Source: Planctomycetaceae bacterium (GTDB lineage: Bacteria; Planctomycetota; Planctomycetia; Planctomycetales; Planctomycetaceae). Taken from it: DNA of 32,092 bases. Shown here in pieces: positions 1 through 8,139 of this stretch (position 1 is its first letter; each line of letters begins with the position of its first letter). The stretch covers positions 1-32,092 of the forward strand of contig JABURQ010000102.1 in the NCBI GenBank assembly GCA_014762625.1, read 5' to 3'. Below the pieces are notes generated by a model that searched no databases, had not been told where the DNA came from, and was given only the letters and a program-made list of their open reading frames with translations. The position numbers were made by a program, and so were the translations under genes.

Positions 1-1
1 G

Positions 2-208
2 GTGATGTTCGCGGGAGCCGGTATGGCGGCCGCCGAGATTCCCGCCGAATACTTTTCTTTGGATGATCGGGCACGGGCCGCTTCCTGGAGTTCCGCCGGG
101 GACGCGATTGGCGCGAGTCCCAAGACATATGCATTTCTGAAGTCAGTCAGCGACGCACAACCCACCGAGAAAAAACCGACCCGCCCCCGTTCGACCAGCG
201 GTTTCTAG
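2..208 (+). CDS. C-terminal end of an unidentified protein (partial)
   Basis: An open frame enters from the left edge and stops at 206-208, 22 bases before the next gene, in the same direction. About 68 residues are visible. The first part is alanine- and glycine-rich and could be the end of a folded or membrane-associated domain. The tail, after a KSVSDAQPTEKKP stretch, is basic, proline- and serine-rich and probably disordered. Codon use resembles the neighbouring genes, so it is probably the true end of a longer gene rather than chance. The true start lies outside the window. No family is recognised and no function is proposed. Confidence 0.5.
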   Translation: MMFAGAGMAAAEIPAEYFSLDDRARAASWSSAGDAIGASPKTYAFLKSVSDAQPTEKKPTRPRSTSGF

Positions 209-230
209 ATCACTCCCTGTGCTTGATTTC

Positions 231-1388
231 ATGACCGCCATCTCCCGCCAAGCCGCTTTGATCACTCCTCGGGGACGAGGAGCAGTCGCTACCTGGTGGA
301 TTCGTGGGGATGTAGAGAGTTGGCAGAGACTCCCCTTTGAGTCGGCGATTTCTCTCACACCCGTCGATCAACCGCTGGGACGGATTTTGTTCGGACAGTG
401 GCGTGGGGAAAAGGTCGTGTTGGCTAAAACCGGGGAATTCGAATGGGAACTCCACAGTCATGGAGGAGCCGCGGCCGTTAATCGTCTCCAAACGGATTTG
501 GAGGAAGCGGGCTTTCAAATCATTTCCTGGCAGCAGTCACTGACTGAAAAAACGACGCGGTTGGAATCAGAGTTTTTGATCGCGACGACTCAGACCGTCA
601 CCTGGAAGACCACGGAAATTCTGCTGCGACATTCGGCGGATCATTTTCTCCAGCGTCTCCGTACCTGGAAACAGAAACTTGCGTCCCCTTCCCCGGAATT
701 GGAGGAAGTGATTTCCGAATGCGATGAGATTCTCCGTTGGGAAACTCTGGGGCAACGCTTGACCCAGCCGACGAGAGTGGTGTTAGCGGGAGTTCCCAAT
801 GCCGGGAAGTCGAGTTTGCTGAATCGACTGGCGGGGTACGAACGAACGATCGTGCAAAATCAACCGGGGACCACTCGAGATGTCATCGGAGTGGAGATCG
901 CCTTGGACGGGTTTCCGGTGACCCTCACGGATACAGCCGGCTTACGGATGACTGAAGACCGTTTGGAATCTCTGGGAATTTCAAAGGCCCGTGAGGTCTT
1001 GAAAAAAGCGGATCTTATCGTGCATCTCATCGATCTGACTTCGGAACCGATCGACGAAGAGCGTCAATTCGATGCACAATTTCCCAACGCAATCACCGTG
1101 CTCCACAAATGCGACGCCACCGCACACGCCACGCGTCAACCCACTTCAGATCTTCGCGTCTCCTCTCTGACCGGGGAAGGACTCGATCAGTTGATCGAGG
1201 CGATCGTGCGACGGTTATTTTCTGAATCGCCCGATGAGCAACAAATCATTCCCGTCACGGATCGTCAGTGCCGTTTGCTGGCGACAATTCAGGACTCCCT
1301 CAGAGAGAACGATCCCGCGCGGGCGATTCACGGAATTGAAACTCTGATTCACGGTGAACAACATCCGACCTCTCAGTCAGCACGATAA
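231..1388 (+). CDS. mnmE: MnmE/TrmE-like GTPase, shortened and lacking the C-terminal C-x-G-K motif
   Basis: Family role: MnmE is a G protein with alpha-helices (GAD) that works with MnmG to modify the wobble uridine of certain tRNAs. Visible here (385 aa from ATG 231): an N-terminal formyl-THF-binding-like domain with TPRGRGA near residue 13 and a HSHGG motif near 76-79; a shortened helical segment; a G domain with P-loop GVPNAGKSS (187-195), TTRD (214-217), DTAGLR (234-239) and SSLTGEG (311-317). Odd points: the G4 motif reads HKCD instead of NKxD, and the protein stops after a DRQ...LL helix without the usual last ~35 residues that end in C-x-G-K. It is about 70 residues shorter than typical MnmE (~450 aa). 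ATG 231 was preferred to GTG 219 because MnmE proteins start just before this point. The stop lies 14 bases before the ROK gene, so co-transcription is likely. Family call firm; tRNA-modifying activity uncertain. Confidence 0.75.
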   Translation: MTAISRQAALITPRGRGAVATWWIRGDVESWQRLPFESAISLTPVDQPLGRILFGQWRGEKVVLAKTGEFEWELHSHGGAAAVNRLQTDLEEAGFQIISWQQSLTEKTTRLESEFLIATTQTVTWKTTEILLRHSADHFLQRLRTWKQKLASPSPELEEVISECDEILRWETLGQRLTQPTRVVLAGVPNAGKSSLLNRLAGYERTIVQNQPGTTRDVIGVEIALDGFPVTLTDTAGLRMTEDRLESLGISKAREVLKKADLIVHLIDLTSEPIDEERQFDAQFPNAITVLHKCDATAHATRQPTSDLRVSSLTGEGLDQLIEAIVRRLFSESPDEQQIIPVTDRQCRLLATIQDSLRENDPARAIHGIETLIHGEQHPTSQSAR

Positions 1389-1402
1389 GGAAAAGACCCC
1401 AC

Positions 1403-2359
1403 ATGTATCTGGGAATCGAAATAGGCGGCACCAAACTTCAGGCCGCTGTCGGTGAGGACGGGCAAATCGAAAAAATCGTTCGTCGAACGGTAGACGCGCA
1501 GCGGGATGCGGAAGGGATTCGCGAACAATTGTCGGAAATCGTACCTGCCCTCTGCTCCGAATTTCCGATCCGGGGTGTCGGTGTCGGCTTTGGTGGACCT
1601 GTTGATGCCGCGAACGGAATTGTCACGACGTCTCATCAAGTCGCTGGTTGGGATGATTTTCCTCTCTCGAAGTGGCTTACGGAACTCTCGGGAGCAAACT
1701 GTCAACTTCTCAACGATTGCGATTCCGCGGCTCTGGCGGAAGCTCACTTCGGTGCGGGGAAAGAGGCCGGTCGCGTTCTTTATCTCACCGTGGGTACGGG
1801 AGTTGGGGGCGGGTTCGTGATCGATGGTGTCGTTCAGGGAACCGATCGGCCCGCTGCGACCGAGATCGGGCATCTACGACCGGGGCTGGATTGTTCCGAC
1901 CCGCATGCGACGGTCGAATCAATCTCGAGCGGTCGCGGAATTGAAAACGGAATGCGACGTCTGATGGACGAGCAGCAGGACGATGTCGAGCTCCTGGAAC
2001 TCAATCTGAGCAAAATGGAGGATGACGAAACACTCTCTGCTAAGGAAATCTGTGCTTTAGCCGGTGAAGGGAACCCGCTCGCTTTACAGGTTCTCGATCG
2101 TGCGTGTCGGACACTCGGATGGGGCATTGCTCAGGCAATTACCTTGATGGCTCCGGAGGTTGTTGTGATTGGAGGAGGTGTCTCTCTCTCCGGCGAAAAA
2201 CTGTTTCTGGGACCGGTGAGAAAAGCGACTGCTGATTTCGTATTCCCCGGTCTCGCAGAGAGTTACGAACTTGTTCCCGCCGCGCTCGGCGAAGAGGTTG
2301 TGCTCTACGGGGCTCTCTCTCTCGCCGCTTCCGGTTCCGGGACTGGAAATTCCTGTTGA
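1403..2359 (+). CDS. ROK-family sugar kinase / glucokinase-like protein
   Basis: ROK proteins are ASKHA-fold kinases that phosphorylate hexoses such as glucose, N-acetylglucosamine or mannose, or act as repressors. This one has no N-terminal helix-turn-helix, so it should be a kinase. Seen in 318 aa: phosphate-1 loop GIEIGGTK (4-11), the catalytic Asp in LLNDCDSAAL (Asp105), phosphate-2 loop LTVGTGVGGG (128-137), and EIGH (154-157). After EIGH the canonical CxCGxxGCxE zinc cluster is missing; the segment reads LRPGLDCSDPHATVES. A purine-side glycine motif VVVIGGGVS lies toward the C-terminus. The start has an AAGGA Shine-Dalgarno at 1388-1392. It follows the MnmE-like gene by 14 bases on the same strand. 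The substrate cannot be told from the sequence. Confidence 0.85.
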   Translation: MYLGIEIGGTKLQAAVGEDGQIEKIVRRTVDAQRDAEGIREQLSEIVPALCSEFPIRGVGVGFGGPVDAANGIVTTSHQVAGWDDFPLSKWLTELSGANCQLLNDCDSAALAEAHFGAGKEAGRVLYLTVGTGVGGGFVIDGVVQGTDRPAATEIGHLRPGLDCSDPHATVESISSGRGIENGMRRLMDEQQDDVELLELNLSKMEDDETLSAKEICALAGEGNPLALQVLDRACRTLGWGIAQAITLMAPEVVVIGGGVSLSGEKLFLGPVRKATADFVFPGLAESYELVPAALGEEVVLYGALSLAASGSGTGNSC

Positions 2360-2461
2360 CGGGATTCCACATCTGTTCTAGGGTTTCGTTCTCTCCAGAA
2401 CCCCTTTCCCGGCAATTCCTTTGCCAGAACTGATTTTACAAATTCCACAACGAGACGCGCC

Positions 2462-3535
2462 ATGCGCCATCAACTAATGATGATCGGCGTCGGACTGTGT
2501 ATTTCAGTCACGATGAGCGCCGACACATTTCACGATTCCGTCTATGGAGCAGACACCGCTCCCTCGGAAGTTCAAAATCCTCATCCGCGCGTGATCGTCA
2601 CCACGATGGGACGATTGGTGGAAGGGAAAATCACCTACTCCGCGGGGGGATATGTGGTGGATGTGAGAGGCGGATCGTTTCTGGTGCCGTTCCAGCTTGT
2701 GAAATTTACAGCCGACTCGCGTCACGATGCCTACGTGCAATATCGCAAGTTGATTCCCGAGGAAACCGCCCAAAACCATTTGCGACTCGCGAAATGGTGC
2801 TTGAATTATTCGCTGGTCAATGATGCAGTCCACGAACTGAAACAAACTCTTTTCCTGGATGAATCTCGAAAAGATGCCGCACAACTGCTCGCCGCCATCG
2901 AACGTCGACGTCGGCTAGGCACCCTGGGAGAAGAGAGCGAGATGACGACACCTCGCGAGCCTGCCGTCAAGGTCGCGGTCTCCTTACAAGGGCTCTCTCC
3001 TGAGACTGTGAAGGAATACAGCTCAGCGATCCAGCCGGTGCTGATGAATAATTGCGCGAAAGCGGGTTGCCATCATTCGCAAGCCGACAACGACTTTCGT
3101 TTGAATTACGTTCGCGTGACCGGGTTCGGCAACCGAATCGCTTCCTCGGAAAATCTCGCGGCGGTGATCGATCAGCTCAATGTGGAAAATCCTGGACAAA
3201 GCCCGTTTCTGGTCAAAGCACGAGCCAATCACGGAGAGGCTCGAAACACACTCGTCTTTTCGCCTCACGGGAAAGAAATATTAGCGCGGCTCGAAAAGTG
3301 GTCCGTAAAAGCCTCTCGGGAGTTGTCTCCACAGCAGAGTTTTGCGAATTCTTCGTCCGGTCACTCGATGAGAGAGACTCGAAAACGTGTTGATGACCCA
3401 TCGAACAAAACCATCACCCGGGAATCTCTACCGAAAGACAAAGAAGTATTTATCGAGGAGATTCTCAGCCAACAACGCCGCGATCCATTCTCACCACAAC
3501 AATTCAACCGAAACGTTCGCCCATCGGGGAATTGA
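2462..3535 (+). CDS. Secreted protein with a C-terminal CX4CH haem-like motif
   Basis: A 357-aa protein beginning with a hydrophobic signal sequence (about residues 1-20). Residues 43-90 form a small beta-rich segment (VIVTTMGRLVEGKI). Residues 95-150 are helical and resemble a tetratricopeptide-like stretch (LAKWCLNYSLVNDAVHELK). Residues 187-212 contain NNCAKAGCHHSQ, with Cys198, Cys203 and His204. This resembles planctomycete 'QPVL...C...CH' segments annotated as cytochrome c-like, but the spacing is CX4CH rather than CXXCH. The C-terminal 70 residues are polar and include one DPF triplet near the end. The gene is followed after 55 bases by a lipoprotein gene on the same strand. Haem binding is inference; the protein could use the Cys/His pair otherwise. 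Confidence 0.6.
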   Translation: MRHQLMMIGVGLCISVTMSADTFHDSVYGADTAPSEVQNPHPRVIVTTMGRLVEGKITYSAGGYVVDVRGGSFLVPFQLVKFTADSRHDAYVQYRKLIPEETAQNHLRLAKWCLNYSLVNDAVHELKQTLFLDESRKDAAQLLAAIERRRRLGTLGEESEMTTPREPAVKVAVSLQGLSPETVKEYSSAIQPVLMNNCAKAGCHHSQADNDFRLNYVRVTGFGNRIASSENLAAVIDQLNVENPGQSPFLVKARANHGEARNTLVFSPHGKEILARLEKWSVKASRELSPQQSFANSSSGHSMRETRKRVDDPSNKTITRESLPKDKEVFIEEILSQQRRDPFSPQQFNRNVRPSGN

Positions 3536-3590
3536 ATGTTTCCGCGTGCAACGACAAGCCAATCAGATTATCCAGAAGGGATTCTTTCCG

Positions 3591-4244
3591 ATGTACCGAT
3601 CCATCTTGTTTCTGACGATCGCCTGCGTGTTGTATTCGTCTGTCGGCTGTGCCAAACATACGGGATCCGTCGTTTCCTCCGATCCTTTTGAGATGGAAGG
3701 AGATCCCTTCCAGGCCGCCGAGCAGGAAATGAGTTCACCACCGCCGTCAGAAGAATCGATGTACGCCGCCAAGACATCCGCCCCCATGCCTCAGCATCCG
3801 ACTCAGTGGAGTCGCTCTGAGCCGGAAGCGACGCAAATGTCATCGTCGAACTCCGCTGGATTTGCTTCGACCGGAACGCGGATGCGATTCCAGGCATCGG
3901 CTCCGATGCCGGAAATCTTGGCCGAGAAACCGATCGCTCGCAAACCGATGGTCCCTCCCGTCAATGCCTCAACCTCAATGGCTCCCACACAGCGAGAATC
4001 GCCGGTCTCAACGATTCAGAGCGCAGAATTCGTAACTAACGCCAATGCTGATTCGGGAGTCACTCCTGCCGGCTTCGAGCGTTCACAACCCGAGCCTCGG
4101 TCAATGCCGAAGTTCGAAGCCGCTCCCGGTGAATCGCCGGCGAGTCTCGAAATGCCGGTATTCGCCGAGGACGAGAACTCCACATCGACGACCACGGATT
4201 CATTTACATCACAAGCTACGTCGGACGAATGGTGGAAGCAGTAA
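3591..4244 (+). CDS. Putative lipoprotein, low-complexity, function unknown
   Basis: A 217-aa protein with a signal peptide and a lipobox ending SSVGC (Cys20), so it should be lipid-anchored and exported. ATG 3591 was chosen because it places the signal peptide at the N-terminus and follows an AGAAGGG ribosome site; the longer frame from 3387 overlaps the preceding gene and has no signal peptide at its start. The mature part has no recognisable domain: it is rich in Ser, Pro, Met, Glu and Ala and looks disordered. Two DPF triplets occur at residues 31-33 and 38-40, as also seen in the large protein at 19584-22769. It lies 55 bases downstream of the CX4CH protein, probably in one transcript, and ends 3 bases from a convergent gene. 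Confidence 0.6.
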   Translation: MYRSILFLTIACVLYSSVGCAKHTGSVVSSDPFEMEGDPFQAAEQEMSSPPPSEESMYAAKTSAPMPQHPTQWSRSEPEATQMSSSNSAGFASTGTRMRFQASAPMPEILAEKPIARKPMVPPVNASTSMAPTQRESPVSTIQSAEFVTNANADSGVTPAGFERSQPEPRSMPKFEAAPGESPASLEMPVFAEDENSTSTTTDSFTSQATSDEWWKQ

Positions 4245-4247
4245 CGG

Positions 4248-5378
4248 TCATCCCTGGCAATATTTCTGAATGAGAGTGCGATAGAGTTCGGTTCCCTGTT
4301 CCAATTGCTGGAGACTGATCCACTCGTCGTGTGTGTGAGCCTGGGCGATGTCTCCCGGACCGCAAACCACGAGGTTCTTGAGTTCGGTGAACATCGCTCC
4401 GTCCGTGCCGTAAGCAACGGTTTTCGCGGCGTCCGAATTCGTCAGTTCCAGCATCTCTTTGATGAATTTTGAATCGGGATCGGTATAAACGGGATTTCCG
4501 CGAATTTTCTCGTCGTAAACCAATCCATACTTTTCGGCCAGACGTTGAACTCGGTCGAAAAGTTCATCGGAATCAGTTCCCGGCATAGGACGGAAGTAAA
4601 CCGTACAGACACTCTGCGGCGGTGTGATGTTGACGGCGGGAGTGTGGTCGTTGATACCGATATTCCAGGTGACGGTGGGAGGCTGGAATTCATCATTCAT
4701 CCAGCGCGGATCGGTTTCGGTTTCCTGATGGATGGCCAGCATTTCCTGCAGAAACGGGATCATCGCCAGATTGGCGTTGAGACCATCCCGAGTGCTGGAA
4801 TGAGCGGCACGGCCCTCCGAGATGACGCGAAACCCACCAACACCCTTATGAGCATAGACGACCGATAACAAAGTCGGTTCGCCGATCACGGCCGGCGTTT
4901 GAGATTCGACCATCTCTCGATAATACGTCGAGCGGGCAACAACATCCGCCGCGCCACCGAATCCGATTTCTTCATCGGCGGTGCAGGTGACATACACAGG
5001 AGCGGTTTGGCTTTCTGGAGGGACGGATTCACAAGCGGCGAGAAAACAGGCCAGCGAACCCTTCATATCGCAGCTTCCGCGCGCATACAATCGATCCTCT
5101 TTCAGAACCGGATCAAACGGTCCATGTTCCCGATCGAGCCAGTCTTCCGCCGGGACGACATCGGTATGAGCGAAATATCCCAATCCTCCCTGACCGGGAC
5201 CGCGACAGCCCACAACCGAAACTTTCAACACATCTTCCGCGTCACGATACTCCAGGTATTCGACCTCGAATCCGAGGTCTTTGAGTTTCTCAGCGACATG
5301 ATCGGATATTTCCCGATTACTGGTCGAGCTGACAGAGGGAAAACGAATCAAGTCTTTCAGGTACGTCAAAGCATCCAT
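4248..5378 (-). CDS. M20 family metallopeptidase (ArgE/DapE-like deacylase)
   Basis: A 376-aa zinc amidohydrolase of the M20 family, which includes acetylornithine deacetylase and succinyl-diaminopimelate desuccinylase. Metal and catalytic motifs are all visible: YFAHTDVVP (His71, Asp73), ARGSCDMKGSLA (Asp104), TADEEIGFGG (Glu136/Glu137), VIGEPT (Glu167) and AHTHDEW (His348). A dimerisation lid domain lies between about residues 175 and 285 (KGVGGFRVISEGRAAHSS). Length and motifs fit ArgE best, but the exact amide substrate is not decided by sequence alone. It is cytoplasmic, with no signal peptide. It lies 51 bases downstream of the alpha/beta hydrolase gene on the same strand, so the two may be co-transcribed. 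Confidence 0.85.
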   Translation of the reverse strand: MDALTYLKDLIRFPSVSSTSNREISDHVAEKLKDLGFEVEYLEYRDAEDVLKVSVVGCRGPGQGGLGYFAHTDVVPAEDWLDREHGPFDPVLKEDRLYARGSCDMKGSLACFLAACESVPPESQTAPVYVTCTADEEIGFGGAADVVARSTYYREMVESQTPAVIGEPTLLSVVYAHKGVGGFRVISEGRAAHSSTRDGLNANLAMIPFLQEMLAIHQETETDPRWMNDEFQPPTVTWNIGINDHTPAVNITPPQSVCTVYFRPMPGTDSDELFDRVQRLAEKYGLVYDEKIRGNPVYTDPDSKFIKEMLELTNSDAAKTVAYGTDGAMFTELKNLVVCGPGDIAQAHTHDEWISLQQLEQGTELYRTLIQKYCQG

Positions 5379-5429
5379 TGAGAGAGGAATCCAGTCTGGG
5401 TTTCAGAGTATCGGGGATCGTGGCTCGGT

Positions 5430-6368
5430 TCAGGACATCAATTCGGAGGCCAAGGCCTGTTTCGTCTTGTCCCACATTGCTGCGGACAACACATGCCCGG
5501 TCTCAGGTTCGATGAACCAGGACAATTTTTCTTCCGCGTGCATGGATTGATACGCTTTTTCAATCACTTCCATGCTCCAGGGAACGTCTTCGATGGGAGT
5601 CCCTCGGTCAGTTTCTCCAAAATTAAAATGGAGCCGACGGGGAGCAATGAGCGCGGCGATGTCGGGAGTATCGCCGTACTGGTGAATTCCGGGTATAAAA
5701 TTCGGAAAACAATGCAGCATGTGTTCGCGATGAATACCTCGATATGTGGGCAGACAACAGTTTGCCACCAGGCATTTCAAACGCGGTTCCCACGGTCCCA
5801 CCAGCCAGGTATGCGTCGATCCCATGGAATGCCCGTAACATCCCAGACGATCCGCTCGCACTTCCGGAAGTTCGCACAAGACGTCCACGGCACGTTGCAT
5901 GTCCCAGATGTTTTTCCAGGCCAGACATTTGCCGTCGACCGTCCATTTCAAGAACTCGAAACGTTCATAGCTCATCCCTTTCTGGCGTCCGGTTTTATCC
6001 TGCCGCTCCTCAAAGCAGAGTGCATCCACGCAGAAGACCACATACCCCTCCTTAGCGAACGCCACGCCGGTGTGATGCATGGGATTACCGGCAAGTCCTG
6101 CCGGTTCGCTTTTTCCCAAGTGAAACTGTCCGGCGTGTTGATGCCAGATCGCGATTCCGGGGGCAGGATTTTCGGCGGTCGCGGAATCCGGGATCAGTAA
6201 CCATCCCTTCAACCGTTCTTCTGGAGAGACTTCATATGAGACCGCTTCGAGAAGATAGCCTTCTTTTCGTTCCGTGGTTTGACGTCGTTTGAGTCGAACG
6301 GGATGCGGTTCCGGCCAGGCACCTCCCAATCCGTTCAATAATTGTTCGCGAAAGTCTGGCGAAGTCAT
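5430..6368 (-). CDS. Alpha/beta hydrolase, dienelactone-hydrolase-like
   Basis: A 312-aa alpha/beta hydrolase. Visible elements: the strand before the oxyanion hole PGIAIWHQHAG, the nucleophile elbow CYGHSMGS (Ser181), the acid in NFGETDRGTP (Asp254) and the base in EPETGH (His292). An inserted segment between strands three and four (HHTGVAFAKEGY to QKGMSYERF) is typical of planctomycete 'dienelactone hydrolase-like' proteins. There is no signal peptide, so it is probably cytoplasmic. ATG 6368 is preferred; an in-frame GTG at 6392 would add eight residues. The substrate is unknown; esterase or lactonase activity is family-based. It lies upstream of the M20 gene on the same strand. Confidence 0.8.
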   Translation of the reverse strand: MTSPDFREQLLNGLGGAWPEPHPVRLKRRQTTERKEGYLLEAVSYEVSPEERLKGWLLIPDSATAENPAPGIAIWHQHAGQFHLGKSEPAGLAGNPMHHTGVAFAKEGYVVFCVDALCFEERQDKTGRQKGMSYERFEFLKWTVDGKCLAWKNIWDMQRAVDVLCELPEVRADRLGCYGHSMGSTHTWLVGPWEPRLKCLVANCCLPTYRGIHREHMLHCFPNFIPGIHQYGDTPDIAALIAPRRLHFNFGETDRGTPIEDVPWSMEVIEKAYQSMHAEEKLSWFIEPETGHVLSAAMWDKTKQALASELMS

Positions 6369-6709
6369 CGTATTCTCTGACAAGCTAGGCACTTTTCCGT
6401 GGGAAAATTCGAGCGTTCGTGCATTTCACTCTGCTATCGAACTCGAATCAACAGAATTCGATCCGGGAGCGGCGTGAATCACAGCCTCCCCTTCGACGCA
6501 CTCTCTCTGCTCCTCCTATCTTCACAAGAATGACAGGCATATTCGATACAAACTCCCACAAAACCACAGATTTGAAACAAGAGATCGAATCGACATAACC
6601 GATACAGTTTGTACGACCGCATCCTGTGCGGTTTCGGAAGCAGCATATGTGAACTGCTTCTGAAGTCAGAAAATTGCTGATTTCAACAGTGTCCAACAGG
6701 ATTGTAAGA
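6369..6709 (+). promoter_or_regulatory. 341-base divergent intergenic region with two leader hairpins
   Basis: No gene is supported here. Just upstream of the barrel gene two short inverted repeats can be seen: ACCGCA-tcctg-TGCGGT (6616-6632) and GAAGCAG-N10-CTGCTTC (6637-6660). An ACAAACT copy near 6547 and AGTTTGT near 6606 also form a dyad. No convincing -35/-10 pair was found. An AGGATTGTAAG ribosome-site-like segment lies before ATG 6710. The hairpins could stabilise or regulate the mRNA of the outer-membrane protein, but this is inference. Confidence 0.35.
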
Positions 6710-8032
6710 ATGGCTATTCGAATCATCCGCAGTCTCCTGTGCCTCGCCTGTCTATGCTCCACAGGCGTCGGATTTGCTCAGCTCGCTCCTTACGGAAGCG
6801 GGGGAGCGGGTGCTTACTCATCTTCCCCTTATGCGGCATCGCAGGGATATAGCCCGACAGGCTATTCGGGGTACACGGCACCTCCTCAAGGAGTGATGCC
6901 GATGAATTACGAACGACCTCTTCCAGGCTCTCCCGAGGCGATTGCGAACGGGATGTATATCCCGGATAGTCAGGTTCTTCCGACCGATCCCGGCAACGAT
7001 CGAGCTTTCGACCGGGTCTTCCGCAAGGTATTCGATCGCAGTTGGATTCGACTGGAAGCCCTTCACTGGGACGTCGACAGTCCCGGGAGCCACGTGCTTG
7101 GAGCGAATCCTATCGCCGATCAGGTCGGCGATCCGATCGATCCGACAGTCATTCGGCAAATCTTCGATCCATCGGGAACCTCAATCGGCTTCGGTTTCAC
7201 TCCGACCCTCCGTGGGATGAGCTTCAACGACAATAACGGAATCCGCGGAACCTTCGGACGAGAGGACTCCTGGGGATCTTATCAACTCAGTTTCTGGGGC
7301 ATTGAAGAAGCGAGTGAGACACAGAGGTTTGACGATCTTTTTGGTGGTACAAACTTCTTCCTCACCACCACATTAGATATCGATAATAATCTGACAAACT
7401 ATGCCCTGCTGGCAGACGTGTACGAGAATGTTGCTTACGAGACCAGCCTCTGGGGTGCGAACTCGGAATTCCGCGTTAATACAGGTCAGTGGCCGGATGG
7501 CATGAACGTCCAATGGGTCGGTGGGATGAATTTCACTCAACTCCACGAATCGATGCGAATCAATACCGGATTTAATAATCAAGGCTTAAATACGCTGTTG
7601 GAGTCTCGGATTGAATCCAACATCATGAATAATATGTTCGGTCCCGTCGTCGGGTTGAATGTCGATTTTGAAACTCCCTGGATCACGTTCGGGATCACTC
7701 CCAAAGCAATTCTCAGTGTGAATCAGATTCGGTACAGCATCCGGACAGAAGATCTCGCCTATGTCGGAGATTCCGGGAAATCCGAACGTAACGATTACGA
7801 ACTGTCTCCCATTCTCACTTTGGCTGTTTATGCGAAACTTAAAATCAATGATTCCTTCTCACTGTACGCCAGTTGGGACGGAACCTATTTGTCGCGCATC
7901 GCACGTAGTGCCAATACCATCAACTACAATGACAACTCTGCAACTGCACGAACCGACCTGGGAATCAACCGCAATCTGAACAGTTTTACGATGAGCGGGA
8001 TCAGCGTCGGTGGAGAGTTGTTGCTTTACTGA
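6710..8032 (+). CDS. BBP7-like outer-membrane beta-barrel protein
   Basis: A 440-aa exported protein with a signal peptide (MAIRIIRSLLCLACLCS, cleavage near GFAQ). Residues ~25-65 are Gly/Ser/Tyr/Pro-rich (AYSSSPYAASQGYSP). The rest alternates polar and aromatic residues in barrel-like strands: WIRLEALHWDV, GSYQLSFWGIEE, YETSLWGANSEFRV, NVQWVGGMNFTQL, FSLYASWDGTYLS, and it ends in a hydrophobic strand, GISVGGELLLY. This matches the planctomycete BBP7 family (PF07585-type) that starts with a 'W-x-R-x-E-x-L-x-W' strand. ATG 6710 was chosen because the signal peptide begins there; the upstream extension from 6674 is not peptide-like. It is monocistronic, with a strong terminator at 8062-8111. 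Probably an outer-membrane pore or structural protein. Confidence 0.65.
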   Translation: MAIRIIRSLLCLACLCSTGVGFAQLAPYGSGGAGAYSSSPYAASQGYSPTGYSGYTAPPQGVMPMNYERPLPGSPEAIANGMYIPDSQVLPTDPGNDRAFDRVFRKVFDRSWIRLEALHWDVDSPGSHVLGANPIADQVGDPIDPTVIRQIFDPSGTSIGFGFTPTLRGMSFNDNNGIRGTFGREDSWGSYQLSFWGIEEASETQRFDDLFGGTNFFLTTTLDIDNNLTNYALLADVYENVAYETSLWGANSEFRVNTGQWPDGMNVQWVGGMNFTQLHESMRINTGFNNQGLNTLLESRIESNIMNNMFGPVVGLNVDFETPWITFGITPKAILSVNQIRYSIRTEDLAYVGDSGKSERNDYELSPILTLAVYAKLKINDSFSLYASWDGTYLSRIARSANTINYNDNSATARTDLGINRNLNSFTMSGISVGGELLLY

Positions 8033-8061
8033 GTTAGCTCGAAGCGTGACGCCGACAGCCT

Positions 8062-8111
8062 AAAAAAAACCTTCCGGAAGAGATAAAAGCCTCTCCCGGA
8101 CGGTTTTTTTT
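8062..8111. terminator. Bidirectional intrinsic terminator
   Basis: A run of eight A, an arm ACCTTCCGGAAGAG, a loop near ATAAAAGC, a matching arm CTCTCCCGGACGGT and then a run of eight T. About 20 base pairs form with two mismatches. With A/T tracts on both sides it should end the barrel gene on + and the protease gene (ending at 8140) on -. Confidence 0.9.
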
Positions 8112-8139
8112 ATGACTCGCTTCAATCGAATTTTGAAGA

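Noticed and set aside
3387-3590. Upstream extension of the lipoprotein at 3591
   Set aside because: It overlaps the preceding gene, and the signal peptide and lipobox start only at 3591.
5493-6200. Plus-strand frame of 235 codons opposite the alpha/beta hydrolase
   Set aside because: The opposite strand has the complete catalytic triad; this frame shows no motif.
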